Made by a program: the position numbers and the translations under genes. From Rhizobium sp. P40RR-XXII (GTDB lineage: Bacteria; Pseudomonadota; Alphaproteobacteria; Rhizobiales; Rhizobiaceae), in assembly GCF_012641405.1 (NCBI RefSeq), contig NZ_JABAII010000011.1, forward strand, positions 124,001 through 188,000: DNA of 64,000 nt, given 5' to 3'. Positions 7,717-16,247 of the stretch are shown one piece after another (position 1 is the first letter of the stretch; every line of letters begins with the position of its first letter). Under the pieces are notes generated by a model. It did no database searches and was not told the DNA's origin. It saw nothing but the letters and a program-made list of their open reading frames with translations.

Positions 7717-8869
7717 CCTTCTTCAACTTCTCGGCCTTCGTCTTGACGGACGCGGTCATGACGAGGTCGTCGCGATGCACCATGGCGGCGCGGCCGGCAT
7801 AGCCGAGGATCGCCGCGATCTCAGCCGATTTGCGGCCGGTGATCTGGCGGGCCTCTTCGGCGTCATAGCCGGCAAGGCCACGCGCGATCTCGCGGCCCGA
7901 AGGTCCGATGACGGCAACCGTATCGCCGCGGCCGAAATGGCCGATAACCTTGCGGACGCCGGCCGGTAGCAGGCTCTTGCCGGCGCCAAGCGCCGTGACG
8001 GCGCCATCGTCGACATGCAGTTCGCCAGCCGGCTGCAGCTGTCCGGCGATCCAGGTCTTGCGGGCTGTCACGGGCGTGCCCGAGGGCGCGAACCAGGACG
8101 AGCGCGCGCCGTTCTCGATCGCGTTCAACGGGCGGTCGGTCTTGCCGGAGGCGATGATCATGGCGCAGCCGGCGCCGGTCGCAATCTTGCCGGCATCGAT
8201 CTTGGTGCGCATGCCGCCGCGCGACAGTTCGGAAGCGGCGCCGCCGGCCATGGCTTCGATCTCGGGCGTGATATCCGCGATCGTATCGAGGAATTTCGCC
8301 TGCGGATCCAGATGCGGCGGAGCGGTATAGAGTCCGTCGATGTCTGACAGTAGTACCAGGAGATCGGCGCCGGTCATGGTGGCGACGCGGGCGGCGAGGC
8401 GATCATTGTCGCCATAGCGGATTTCGCTTGTGGCGACCGTGTCGTTCTCGTTGATGATCGGCACAGCGCCGATCTTCAGAAGCTGGTTGATGGTGGCGCG
8501 CGCGTTGAGGTAACGGCGGCGCTCTTCCGTGTCGCCGAGTGTCAGCAGGATCTGGCCGGCGACGATATCGTCATGCGACAGGCTCTCCGACCAGGCGCGG
8601 GCAAGCGCAATCTGGCCCACTGCCGCCGCCGCCTGGCTTTCCTCCAGCTTCAGCGCACCGGAGGGCAGATCGAGCACGGAGCGGCCAAGCGCAATCGCGC
8701 CGGAGGAGACGACCAGAACATCGATGCCCTTGGCCTTCAATGCAGCGATATCCGCGCACATGCCGTCGAGCCAGGATTTCTTCAAGCCGGTCTTGCGATC
8801 GACCAGGAGGGCGGAGCCGATCTTGATGACGATACGGCGATAGCGATCGAGCGGCTTGCGGGCGGTCAT
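7700..8869 (-). CDS. proB: Glutamate 5-kinase ProB
   Basis: ProB phosphorylates glutamate to gamma-glutamyl phosphate, the first and feedback-inhibited step of proline synthesis. The N-terminal amino-acid-kinase domain (about residues 8-260) shows IVIKIGSALLVD, VVSSGAIALGRS, NENDTVATSEIRYGDNDRLAARVA and LLSDIDGLYTAPP. A C-terminal PUA domain (about 285-365) contains DDGAVTALGAGKSLLPAGV and GDTVAVIGPSGREIARGL. The 389-residue length is standard for two-domain ProB. Its ATG overlaps the obgE stop by four bases, so the two are coupled. Confidence 0.97.
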   Translation of the reverse strand: MTARKPLDRYRRIVIKIGSALLVDRKTGLKKSWLDGMCADIAALKAKGIDVLVVSSGAIALGRSVLDLPSGALKLEESQAAAAVGQIALARAWSESLSHDDIVAGQILLTLGDTEERRRYLNARATINQLLKIGAVPIINENDTVATSEIRYGDNDRLAARVATMTGADLLVLLSDIDGLYTAPPHLDPQAKFLDTIADITPEIEAMAGGAASELSRGGMRTKIDAGKIATGAGCAMIIASGKTDRPLNAIENGARSSWFAPSGTPVTARKTWIAGQLQPAGELHVDDGAVTALGAGKSLLPAGVRKVIGHFGRGDTVAVIGPSGREIARGLAGYDAEEARQITGRKSAEIAAILGYAGRAAMVHRDDLVMTASVKTKAEKLKKDEAHA

Positions 8870-9948
8870 CCCTGCTGGTCCTCGTCCGCATCGTCGGAGC
8901 TCTGCAGATCGCGATGGCGTACCTTTGGCGCTTTCGCCGGCCTGTCGGCCTCGCCCCTATTGGCTTCGACGATAACGTCGCGCAGCGCGCGCAGCACTTC
9001 CGTCATGCCACGGCCGGTGACGGCAGAGATCTGGAAGGGCGTCTTGCCGCAGGCGCGCGCCAGCTCACGCGTCTTCTTCTTCAGCGTCTCTTCGTCCACC
9101 ACGTCGATTTGCGAGAGAGCGACGATTTCAGGCTTGTCGGGAATGCTGTTGCCGTAAGCCTCAAGCTCGTGCTGCACAGTCTTGTAGGCCTTGCCGACCT
9201 TCTCTTCCTGAGCGGAGACCAGATGCAGCAGCACGCGGGTGCGCTCGACATGGCCGAGGAAGCGGTCGCCGATGCCCACACCTTCATGCGCGCCTTCGAT
9301 CAGGCCGGGAATGTCGGCCAGAATGAATTCCTGGCCGTCGATGGTGGCAACACCGAGATTGGGATGCAGGGTTGTGAACGGATAGTTGGCAATCTTCGGC
9401 CGCGCACGGCTGACGGCGGCGAGGAACGTCGACTTGCCGGCATTCGGCAGGCCGACGAGACCGGCATCGGCAATCAGTTTCAACCGCAGCCATACGGTCT
9501 TTTCCTCGCCCGGCAGGCCGGGATTGGCCCAGTCCGGTGCCTGGTTGACCGAGGATTTGAAATAGGCGTTGCCAAAGCCACCATTGCCGCCGGCGGCGAG
9601 ACGGAAGCGTTGGCCTTCCCGGGTGATGTCGCAGATCAGGGTTTCGCCGTCTTCCTCGAAGATCTGCGTGCCGACGGGCACCTTCAGCGTCACGTCTTCG
9701 CCCTTGGCGCCGGCGCGGTTCCGGCCCATGCCATGCGTGCCGATGGTGGCCTTGAAATGCTGCTGATAGCGGAAGTCGATCAGCGTGTTGAGGCCGTTGA
9801 CGGCCTCAACCCACACATCGCCGCCGCGACCGCCATCGCCGCCGTCCGGTCCGCCGAACTCGATGAATTTCTCGCGTCGGAAAGAGACGCTGCCCGCGCC
9901 GCCGTCGCCTGAGCGAATATAGACTTTTGCTTCATCGAGAAATTTCAT
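8866..9948 (-). CDS. obgE: GTPase Obg (CgtA)
   Basis: Obg is an essential GTPase acting in 50S maturation, the stringent response and cell-cycle control. The glycine-rich Obg fold fills residues 1-158 (MKFLDEAKVYIRSGDGGAGS, GGPDGGDGGRGGDV). The G domain follows, with G1 GLPNAGKST, G2 in YPFTTLHPNLG, G3 ADIPGLIEGAHEGVGIG, G4 LSQID and G5 SAVTGRG. The tail is short and acidic. The 360-residue length fits alphaproteobacterial Obg. It heads the obgE-proB-proA-nadD run. The 267 bases upstream, before the next gene, show nothing I can name. Confidence 0.97.
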   Translation of the reverse strand: MKFLDEAKVYIRSGDGGAGSVSFRREKFIEFGGPDGGDGGRGGDVWVEAVNGLNTLIDFRYQQHFKATIGTHGMGRNRAGAKGEDVTLKVPVGTQIFEEDGETLICDITREGQRFRLAAGGNGGFGNAYFKSSVNQAPDWANPGLPGEEKTVWLRLKLIADAGLVGLPNAGKSTFLAAVSRARPKIANYPFTTLHPNLGVATIDGQEFILADIPGLIEGAHEGVGIGDRFLGHVERTRVLLHLVSAQEEKVGKAYKTVQHELEAYGNSIPDKPEIVALSQIDVVDEETLKKKTRELARACGKTPFQISAVTGRGMTEVLRALRDVIVEANRGEADRPAKAPKVRHRDLQSSDDADEDQQG

Positions 9949-10215
9949 CTTACGTCCGTCACCCGGTGTCGGCGCATATCCCTTCGGATCGAATGGATTC
10001 GGAAAAGCCTATGCGCTCTTTATCGATTTCAGCCGCCCTTTGCGCATTCATGGGGACGCATCGGCTGGCCATTTACCCGTCATGTCGCCTTCGATATAGG
10101 CGCTTCGGGCTGAGGTCAAAGAATATCGTGCAGCCGACGTGTCATAACATCAAGAACAACGCGATTGGTGTAACGCTACCGCCGGCCGGGCCGGCGATAG
10201 CGGGTTTTCAAGGCT

Positions 10216-10803
10216 TCACGCTGCCTGCGAGAGCCGCAGCGCGCCCGGCATCAGCACGGTTTCGATATGCGGAACCATGGTGTTGCGGGCAAAGCTGTAG
10301 ATCTCCGAGCATCCGGTGATCTCGAAGCCGAGCTTCTGCTGCAGCTTGAGCGACGCCGGATTGTCGGCGAAGGCGCCGGAATGGACGGCGACTTCGGGCA
10401 TGCGGCGGGCAAAGCGTTCGAGCGCAGCCTTGACCGCTTCGGTCATGATGCCTTGCCGCCAGTAGTAGCGGTTCAGCCAGTAACCGAGGTGCCAGCGGCC
10501 GTGGCGGAGCTCGATACCGACGCAGCCGATATGGGCATCATCCCGCTCAGTGATGGCCAGCTGCCAGTCAAGGCCGAGGCCGGAGGTGTGCTGGACCAAC
10601 CAGTCGAGCGCATCCTGCCGGTCATAGGGCGCGGGCACGCGGGCCAGCATGCGGGTAACGGCGAAATCGGAAAGCGATTCCGCGATCATATCGGCGTCGC
10701 TGAGCCGGTGCGGGCGCAGCGTCAGTCGGCCGGTCTGGATGACCGGCGCCGGGCCGGGCATCAGCATTCTGGCATCGCGGCGGGTGAGGGCGAGAGCGTT
10801 CAT
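10216..10803 (-). CDS. GNAT family N-acetyltransferase (RimJ/RimL-like)
   Basis: A 195-residue acetyltransferase of the RimJ/RimL type. It has the typical start VIQTGRLTLRPHRLSDADMIAESLSD, a central strand HIGCVGIELRHGRWHLGYWL, the acetyl-CoA-binding region YWRQGIMTEAVKAALERFA (equivalent to the Q/RxxGxG/A loop) and NPASLKLQQKLGFE before the C-terminal strands. The substrate is not predictable; ribosomal protein N-termini or small molecules are both possible. The ATG overlaps the stop of the upstream acetyltransferase gene by four bases, so the two are coupled. This pair commonly sits between rpmA and obgE in Rhizobiales. Confidence 0.9.
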   Translation of the reverse strand: MNALALTRRDARMLMPGPAPVIQTGRLTLRPHRLSDADMIAESLSDFAVTRMLARVPAPYDRQDALDWLVQHTSGLGLDWQLAITERDDAHIGCVGIELRHGRWHLGYWLNRYYWRQGIMTEAVKAALERFARRMPEVAVHSGAFADNPASLKLQQKLGFEITGCSEIYSFARNTMVPHIETVLMPGALRLSQAA

Positions 10804-11435
10804 CTCATGCCTCCCCAGCTGCGCAACGACATCCAGGTCTTGCGGTCGAGCCTGTACCATTCGACCGGCACGGTGCTGCCGAGCGCCAGCGAAGCGGCAA
10901 GGCCGGATCCCTGGAACTGGAAGCCGCACTTCTGGACGACGCGCCTGGATGCGACGTTCATGACCCGGCAACGGGCGTCGATTTGGGCGACGTTTTCGCG
11001 GGTGCGGAAGACCATGTCGACGAGGGCATGGGCGGCTTCGGTCGTATAGCCCTGGTTCCAGTAGGGTTCGCCCAGCCAGTAGCCGATCTCGACGGTGTTG
11101 GGATCGCCCGTGGGCTCGACCCCGCAGCAACCGAGAAAGGCGCCGTTGTCGGCTTTGGTAATCGCATAGACGCACTTGCCAATCTCGCCAAGCTTCGTGC
11201 GTCGCACGAAATCGGCGGCATCATTGGTCGTATACGGGTGCGGCATACGCGATACCATAGTGGCGACGTTGGCGTTGTTGGCGAGATGGGCAAGGGCGTC
11301 GATGTCTTCTTCGTGGGGCGCGCGTAGAACGAGCCTTTCCGACAGTAAGACGGGGCAATCGGTCCTTAACCTATCCGGCCTCAGCCGTTCTTCGGGAGAC
11401 CTTGATTGGTCTTCCCTTAACAATTCGCCTTGCAT
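10800..11435 (-). CDS. GNAT family N-acetyltransferase
   Basis: A 211-residue RimJ/RimL-like acetyltransferase with LLSERLVLRAPHEEDIDALAHLANN at residues 30-54, AFLGCCGVEPTGDPNTVEIGYWLGEPYWNQGYTTEAAHALV in the cofactor-binding region and NVASRRVVQKCGFQFQG, the helix following the acetyl-CoA site. It resembles its downstream neighbour and the two may be an ancient duplication. The first 25 residues are charged and poorly conserved, so the start may lie further in. A terminator between this gene and rpmA suggests separate transcription from the ribosomal protein genes. Confidence 0.9.
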   Translation of the reverse strand: MQGELLREDQSRSPEERLRPDRLRTDCPVLLSERLVLRAPHEEDIDALAHLANNANVATMVSRMPHPYTTNDAADFVRRTKLGEIGKCVYAITKADNGAFLGCCGVEPTGDPNTVEIGYWLGEPYWNQGYTTEAAHALVDMVFRTRENVAQIDARCRVMNVASRRVVQKCGFQFQGSGLAASLALGSTVPVEWYRLDRKTWMSLRSWGGMR

Positions 11436-11461
11436 GGTTCAGTCCTCCTTGGTTGAGGGTA

Positions 11462-11500
11462 AAGAAAAAGGGGAGATGGCGCCCCATCTCCCCTTTTTTC
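11462..11500 (-). terminator. Terminator after rpmA
   Basis: A long perfect stem (AAAAAGGGGAGATGG pairing with CCATCTCCCCTTTTT across a four-base loop) flanked by A and T runs. It lies between rpmA and the acetyltransferase pair and would end the rplU-rpmA transcript; by symmetry it can work in both directions. Confidence 0.9.
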
Positions 11501-11564
11501 TTGACTGAACCTTGTAGCGTCAGCCGGGTCGATGAGACGCCGGCTGTTTTAGAGCGCTACCGGC

Positions 11565-11834
11565 TTATTCCGCTGCTTCCGCTTTCGGCATTACAGACAC
11601 GTACACGCGGCCATTGGCCTTCGTACGATAGTTCACGTTGCCCGCCGTAAGCGCAAAAATCGTGTGATCCTTGCCGAGGCCAACGTTGGAACCCGGGTGC
11701 CACTGCGTGCCGCGCTGACGCACGATAATGTTGCCTGCGATGACGGCTTCGCCGCCGAACTTCTTCACGCCAAGGCGCTTGGATTCGGAATCGCGACCGT
11801 TGCGCGAGGAACCGCCAGCTTTTTTGTGTGCCAT
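11565..11834 (-). CDS. rpmA: Large ribosomal subunit protein bL27
   Basis: The 89-residue L27, whose N-terminal tail reaches the peptidyl-transferase centre. It begins MAHKKAGGSSRNGRDSESKR with the universally conserved GGSSRNGRDS, and continues GVKKFGGEAVIAGNIIVRQRGTQWHPG and NVGLGKDHTIFAL. Its length and sequence are standard; there is no N-terminal extension of the Firmicutes type. It lies 32 bases downstream of rplU, with which it forms the usual two-gene ribosomal operon. Confidence 0.98.
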   Translation of the reverse strand: MAHKKAGGSSRNGRDSESKRLGVKKFGGEAVIAGNIIVRQRGTQWHPGSNVGLGKDHTIFALTAGNVNYRTKANGRVYVSVMPKAEAAE

Positions 11835-11866
11835 TGGAGTTCTCCTTTAAACCTTGATCCCGTTAC

Positions 11867-12184
11867 TTACTTGGCAGCCACGATGTCCGTGATGCGGACG
11901 ACCGTGTGATGCTGGCGATGGCCGCGCGAACGCTTCGAGTTCTGACGACGGCGCTTCTTGAAGGCGATGACCTTCTTGCCGCGGTTGTGCTCGACCACTT
12001 CGGCCTTGACGGAAGCGCCCTTGACGAAGGGAGCACCAATCGCAGCGTCGGCGCCTTCGCCGATAACGAGGACTTCGGTGAATTCTACGGTGCCGCCGGC
12101 GGTGACTTCGAGCTTCTCGATGGTCAGCACGTCGTTGGCTGCCACACGGTACTGCTTACCGCCGGTCTTGATGACTGCGAACAT
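11867..12184 (-). CDS. rplU: Large ribosomal subunit protein bL21
   Basis: L21 is a 50S protein that binds 23S rRNA domain I. The 105-residue product starts MFAVIKTGGKQYRVAANDVLTIEKL, contains FTEVLVIGEGADAAIGAPFVKGASVKAEVV and the basic rRNA-binding segment VIAFKKRRRQNSKRSRGHRQHHTVVRI. It is first in the rplU-rpmA operon. The leader is about 175 bases and contains a CCCCGC/GCGGGG hairpin (about 12306-12325), a possible attenuator, which I flag only as a structure. Confidence 0.98.
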   Translation of the reverse strand: MFAVIKTGGKQYRVAANDVLTIEKLEVTAGGTVEFTEVLVIGEGADAAIGAPFVKGASVKAEVVEHNRGKKVIAFKKRRRQNSKRSRGHRQHHTVVRITDIVAAK

Positions 12185-12367
12185 TTTTTATCCTTTCATG
12201 TTCGTTCCGGCTCTCTCGCCATTAAGGACGAGCGGCCGTCTTTTTATCAGTCGAAACTTAGCAGGGATTCCAAAGGCTTGAGGTCCTCGAAAAGATCTGC
12301 CGGTGAAACCCCGCGCAAAGCGGGGCTGCCAAGGCGCGGACTTATCCACACCTATTGCGCCGCACGG

Positions 12368-12395
12368 GATATATAAGCGCCCCTAATCTGTCAAG
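12368..12395 (-). promoter_or_regulatory. Predicted promoter of rplU-rpmA
   Basis: On the minus strand CTTGAC (12390-12395) is followed after 16 bases by TATATC (12368-12373). This fits the rhizobial housekeeping consensus CTTGAC-N17-CTATAT. The predicted start is about 12360. Confidence 0.65.
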
Positions 12396-12490
12396 GCAAA
12401 AGGATGAAAAGCTTTCATATTCGCCCTTGCCATCCCCCCCGACTGTCGCTATGTAGCCCTCCGCGCTCAAACGCGCCGACCAGCATAACC

Positions 12491-12580
12491 GGAGAGGTGG
12501 CAGAGTGGTCGAATGCACCGCACTCGAAATGCGGCATGCCTGCAAGGGCATCGTGGGTTCAAATCCCACCCTCTCCGCCA
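12491..12580 (+). tRNA. tRNA-Ser (anticodon CGA), copy 1
   Basis: A 90-base class II tRNA with acceptor GGAGAGG pairing to CCTCTCC, an encoded CCA, the TTCAAAT T-loop (GGGTTCAAATCCC) and a long variable arm (GCATGCCTGCAAGGGCATC). The anticodon stem-loop CCGCA-CTCGAAA-TGCGG gives anticodon CGA, reading the serine codon UCG. A second copy lies at 14336-14425. Confidence 0.97.
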
Positions 12581-13048
12581 TTTTGGGCCTTGATGCCTAG
12601 AACTCCTCCAAGCTTTCTCATTATGGCGTATGCGTCCAAGTCGCGTATCTACCGGGATAAATGATCGTTGAGCCGGCAACCGCGTTACGTTCGCTTGTTG
12701 CGATTCATCATGCTAACCAGCGATATTTTGTAGGATCGTGGGCCGAACCGATTGGCAGTTCGCTGCGCGGAGATTCGCGTAACCGCTGTGGTGGAGAGCT
12801 GCGCAGTTGCCAAAACCATGGGATTTTTCGTCAGTTGAATTCCGGAATTGAGCAAAAATGGAAGAGAAAGCTGTTTGTATCTCCTCCGTGGCACTCAAAT
12901 CGCGTTGACTTTCAAAAAAGCTGATTTTTGGAATTCAATGTCTTTGGACTCTTATCGGTGAGAGCCAAGAGGGGTAGACTTCCAAAAATCGCATTTTTTG
13001 GTGGACAAGCTTGGTTGCTTCCTGCATGAGACAGGCAACCACATTTGT
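12581..13048. other. Non-coding stretch between tRNA-Ser and fic
   Basis: I find no convincing gene here. Composition is more AT-rich than the flanks, and the ATTTTTGG... TCCAAAAATCGCATTTTTTGG region (about 12923-13001) repeats a short CCAAAAATC-type motif. The TTG at 12998 and GTG at 13001 are possible but unconvincing early starts for the fic gene. Confidence 0.5.
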
Positions 13049-14215
13049 ATGTCAAAAAATAGGGAAATTGGAAATCAAATGGTTGAGCGTTCCGGCTTAG
13101 ATTTGTCAGAAGCAGTGGAATATCACTATGATGAGTTTCCGCCTAATAAGATTGACGCCAATCGCCTGATAATGCCGATCGCATCTGCATCGGCGGCTTT
13201 GGCGCGTTACGATCAGATGCTGAAGGGTATGCACAACAGCGAGATATTGCTTGCTCCGCTGCGGAACCAGGAAGCGGTGGTGTCGTCTCGTATGGAAGGC
13301 ACTGTCAGCACATTGGACGAAGTGTTACGATATGAAGCCGACCAAGAGGAAAGCGGTGATGAGGCCGGAGGCCATTATCGTAATGAGGCTATTGAGGTAT
13401 TCCTTTACAGCCGAGCGCTTGGCGCGGCCCAGCGCAGCATTGAGCAGGGAGCGCCGCTTTCCAGTTTTCTAATCAAGAGCGCGCATCGTGTGCTGCTTGG
13501 CTTTGGTAGAGGAGCGCATCTTTCGCCTGGAGAGTTCAAAACTGAACAGAATTATCTAGCAGATCGCCTGCGCCGGAAGGTGCATTTCGTTCCGATGCGA
13601 CCGGAGCAGCTTCAAGACGGGATGGACCGTCTCTTTGCTTTTATTGAATCTGATGACTGGCAGATTTTGATTAAGACGGCAGTGGCGCATCTCGAATTTG
13701 AAGCACTACATCCCTTTAAGGATGGCAATGGCAGAATTGGCCGAATGCTCATTACTCTCATGCTGTGGAAATATAGAGCAATCTCGGCTCCGCACTTCTA
13801 TATCAGTAGCTACTTTGAGGATCGCAGAGACGAATATATCGACCGCATGCGGGAAGTTTCGAAATCGGGAGCATGGACAGATTGGATCGTCTTTTTCTTG
13901 GAAGCCCTTGAAGAACAAGCGCAGAAGAACTTGGCAACTGCTGAGCGTATTCGAGACCTCTATGAAGATTTGAAACGCGAATTCCCGCAGATCCTAACGT
14001 CGCAATGGAGCACAGCTGCATTGGACTTCTTGTTCTCGCGACCAGTCTTCAGGAATAATGTGTTCACCAAGAAGTCTGGGATTCCGGAGACGTCTGCGCA
14101 CCGTTTTACACGCATCCTTGCGGAGCGCGGCCTTATTCGCACACTAGAACCTGCCGCGGGCAGGCGCCCCGCTCTCTACAGTTTCGAGCCACTGTTACAG
14201 ATTGTCCGGGAGTAG
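13049..14215 (+). CDS. Fic/DOC family protein (predicted AMP-transferase)
   Basis: Fic enzymes usually transfer AMP from ATP to a hydroxyl side chain of a target protein. The protein (388 residues from the chosen start) has a Fic_N region with SSRMEGTVSTLDEVL, which carries the (S/T)xxxE(G/N) inhibitory motif of class II Fic proteins, and then the catalytic HPFKDGNGRIGR loop with the full HPFx(D/E)GNGRxxR consensus. A C-terminal winged helix follows (SGIPETSAHRFTRILAERGLIR), suggesting DNA binding or autoregulation. Both active-site and autoinhibitory glutamate are intact, so it should be a regulated AMPylator. The start is uncertain: ATG at 13049 or 13079. It is bracketed by two tRNA-Ser copies and is more AT-rich than its surroundings, suggesting acquisition. 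Confidence 0.93.
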   Translation: MSKNREIGNQMVERSGLDLSEAVEYHYDEFPPNKIDANRLIMPIASASAALARYDQMLKGMHNSEILLAPLRNQEAVVSSRMEGTVSTLDEVLRYEADQEESGDEAGGHYRNEAIEVFLYSRALGAAQRSIEQGAPLSSFLIKSAHRVLLGFGRGAHLSPGEFKTEQNYLADRLRRKVHFVPMRPEQLQDGMDRLFAFIESDDWQILIKTAVAHLEFEALHPFKDGNGRIGRMLITLMLWKYRAISAPHFYISSYFEDRRDEYIDRMREVSKSGAWTDWIVFFLEALEEQAQKNLATAERIRDLYEDLKREFPQILTSQWSTAALDFLFSRPVFRNNVFTKKSGIPETSAHRFTRILAERGLIRTLEPAAGRRPALYSFEPLLQIVRE

Positions 14216-14335
14216 CCACAGTGTCGGCACATGGCACTAGGAACTTCTCGGACCCAGACGCAAAATTGTATGCCATCCTATCCTTCTCTCGCTATGAGAC
14301 AGCCCGCGCCGAGAAACGCGCCGACCAGCATAACC

Positions 14336-14425
14336 GGAGAGGTGGCAGAGTGGTCGAATGCACCGCGCTCGAAATGCGGCATGCCTGCAAGGGCATCGTG
14401 GGTTCAAATCCCACCCTCTCCGCCA
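14336..14425 (+). tRNA. tRNA-Ser (anticodon CGA), copy 2
   Basis: Identical to copy 1 except for one base in the anticodon stem (CCGCG instead of CCGCA, giving a G-T wobble pair). At least 22 bases of upstream flank (AAACGCGCCGACCAGCATAACC) are also shared, so the duplication included promoter-proximal sequence. It is complete with encoded CCA and should be functional. Confidence 0.96.
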
Positions 14426-14731
14426 TAAACATGTGTGTTATCATATAGTTATGATGTTTATGCTCGCAGCAAACGTCGTCGGCTCAGATTGACTGCGATG
14501 ACAAATGATCATAGGGCCATGCTAAAGGCGCTACCCAGCAAATCTGCTTCTTGGAATTTAACTCAGATCTTGGATTGCCGCAGGCAAGCAACCATGGATG
14601 CGGATTTAACACGTTGCGACGGACATGTTAAACAAATCGAGTTTTTTAACTTATCAAGTCGCACATGTTAAACCCGTCTTACCGGCTTCCCAATCTGACA
14701 TCGCTTCACGAGTTAGAAACCATCGAGGTTT
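14426..14731. other. Non-coding stretch after the second tRNA-Ser
   Basis: No gene is supported. Some of this AT-rich sequence may be decayed remainder of the phospholipase-D-type gene that lies to its right on the minus strand, but I cannot align it by eye. Confidence 0.4.
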
Positions 14732-15028
14732 TCAAGGCGCTCGCAGTGTCGCGCCCGAATATTTGCGTTCATTAGCTTTGTCGAGGATGGCTAGGACTTC
14801 AACACACCAGCCCGCGGCCCATTGCAGCGCATGGATGATCGGAAGCGACGTGTACCCATAAGTCTGGACGCGGATAGATGACCGCGCATGGTCGATCGCG
14901 TCGATGATCCTGCCCTCGCGCTGTTCGGCCGGCGTGAAGCAGATGATCATTTTCGCCTCGACGAGCTGTCCCGCATAGACCGGGCTCGCAAACGTGAAGG
15001 CGGCAACCGGAATAGGGATGATTCTCAT
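14732..15028 (-). pseudogene. 5' fragment of a phospholipase-D-type secreted endonuclease
   Basis: The 98-codon frame has a signal peptide (PIPVAAFTFASPVYA) and then ICFTPAEQREGRIIDAIDHARSSIRVQTYGYTSLPIIHAL and ILDKANERKYSGAT. This is the N-terminal part of the Nuc/EndA-like PLD-superfamily nucleases common on rhizobial plasmids and mobilisable elements. Both HKD catalytic motifs, which would come later, are missing and the frame runs out after the ILDKANERKYSGAT segment. I call it a truncated, non-functional remnant. Confidence 0.7.
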
Positions 15029-15139
15029 CTCGTTTCCATAGCATACCGGGGCATTTCACTCGTCCCCTCAATTTTCGAGGATTCTCGTTTAGCCTATAGG
15101 GAGATACACTTACAAAGAGCAAACGGACGGGAGACATGC

Positions 15140-15493
15140 ATGTACGGCCCTGACGATGAAGCCAGACATTTGCTGGAGACGTTACTGTTCACGTTCAAAA
15201 TGATCCTTCACAATAAGGAACATCAGCGGCGGATTGCCCAAGGTTTTCTGGATGCGAAGCAGCTGATCGCCACGGACTATAGCGCTGAATCCAGAGCTCG
15301 ACCGGCTGTCGAGGCGTGTCTCAAAAAATTCGACGCCCTTAAGGCTACGGAAGATTTTGCCGCAATGGGATGGATGTTGGCGGCAATCCAGGAGCGTTTG
15401 ACCGAGGAAGATCTGCCAGAATGGGAAAAGCTCGAAAAGCTGGCAGACAAAGCAGTGTCATTCTTGCCTGTGAAGAAGCATCGTATCCAGTAA
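15140..15493 (+). CDS. Hypothetical protein, 117 residues
   Basis: I do not recognise a family. The product is helical and charged, without signal peptide or membrane segment (MYGPDDEARHLLETLLFTF at the start and a lysine-rich VKKHRIQ end). The start at 15140 is preceded by GGGAGA; an overlapping ATG four bases earlier is in another frame. It stands about 180 bases before the SOS-box operon and could be transcribed separately. Codon use looks native. Confidence 0.6.
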   Translation: MYGPDDEARHLLETLLFTFKMILHNKEHQRRIAQGFLDAKQLIATDYSAESRARPAVEACLKKFDALKATEDFAAMGWMLAAIQERLTEEDLPEWEKLEKLADKAVSFLPVKKHRIQ

Positions 15494-15640
15494 ACCAGTG
15501 ACCTGACCTCGTTTCTGCTTTGCCGTTCATGAAATCGATCTCGCCAGTGCTTTACGGACTAATTCTCGCACACCCTTAGTTGCACTATCAAGGAAACCTT
15601 CTAGTCGCTCCCTGTTAAGCTTGACTCTTCCCCCAAATGA

Positions 15641-15655
15641 GAACATTTATAGAAC
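15641..15655 (+). promoter_or_regulatory. LexA-type SOS box
   Basis: GAAC-N7-GAAC, the direct-repeat LexA box of alphaproteobacteria, with the AT-rich ATTTATA spacer. It lies 17 bases before the ATG at 15673 and overlaps the expected -10 of a promoter with TTGACT at 15621-15626. This suggests DNA-damage control of the genes that follow. Confidence 0.7.
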
Positions 15656-15672
15656 AAATTGAGGAAGACGCC

Positions 15673-15912
15673 ATGAGTACCGCCGAGAAATTTATTGTCC
15701 TGCCGTATCGAAAGAACCGCGGCAACCTAATACCAGGCGAGATGCGTCAGGCATCGAGCGGGCCGTCCGCGGAGAAGATCGCGGCTTCCATGGCTTCCCG
15801 ATTTGTTGGCGTTGCCGCTTATGCGGTCATGGTCGAGGACGAGACCGGCGACATGTCGTCGCCGCGCCTGCTGGCAAAGCATGGCGAAATCGCCGACCTG
15901 AACGCCGCCTGA
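15673..15912 (+). CDS. Small hypothetical protein, predicted SOS-controlled
   Basis: A 79-residue protein of unknown function beginning MSTAEKFIVLPYRKNRGNL, which reads like a short family found in rhizobia near damage-inducible genes (recollection, not checked). The start is set by a GAGGAAG ribosome-binding site. A decayed second copy of its first 45 or so codons, lacking the ATG, lies at 17574-17712, showing that the gene has been duplicated locally. The LexA-type box directly upstream suggests it is the first gene of a damage-inducible group. Confidence 0.75.
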   Translation: MSTAEKFIVLPYRKNRGNLIPGEMRQASSGPSAEKIAASMASRFVGVAAYAVMVEDETGDMSSPRLLAKHGEIADLNAA

Positions 15913-15974
15913 GATTGACCGAAAATTTGAATTTGAACCACCGCAGCGATGTGGCGGAATGAGGACGTGTGACT

Positions 15975-16202
15975 ATGACTGCCGAACCGATCGCCACTGA
16001 AGAACCTGAACTTGATCCGGTTGAAGCGGCGCTTGCCCTATATGGCGGTGACGCGCGCGCAACGATTGCCGCGGCCCTGGGCATGCTGCAATTCGTTCGC
16101 GGGCAGTTGGCATTGACGGAAGCGGCCATGTGTCACGGCTTTACAAGAGGCTTCACGCCGGTTTACGAGCCGGCGCCTCATCTCGAACCAATCCGAAGCT
16201 GA
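15975..16202 (+). CDS. Small hypothetical protein in the SOS-box cluster
   Basis: 75 residues, acidic N-terminus (MTAEPIATEEPELDPVEAALAL) followed by an Ala-rich helix ATIAAALGMLQFVRGQLALTEAAM. No family recognised and no signal peptide. A GTG at 15969 is an alternative start; GAGGACG lies ahead of both. It follows the preceding gene by 62 bases, same strand, and is probably co-transcribed. Confidence 0.65.
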   Translation: MTAEPIATEEPELDPVEAALALYGGDARATIAAALGMLQFVRGQLALTEAAMCHGFTRGFTPVYEPAPHLEPIRS

Positions 16203-16247
16203 TAAACCTGCGGGCCGTCATGCCCACGGCATTTGGAGGATGAGAAT

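Noticed and set aside
12998..13048. TTG or GTG starts extending the Fic protein by up to 17 residues
   Set aside because: No ribosome-binding site and no conserved residues in the extension; ATG codons lie downstream.
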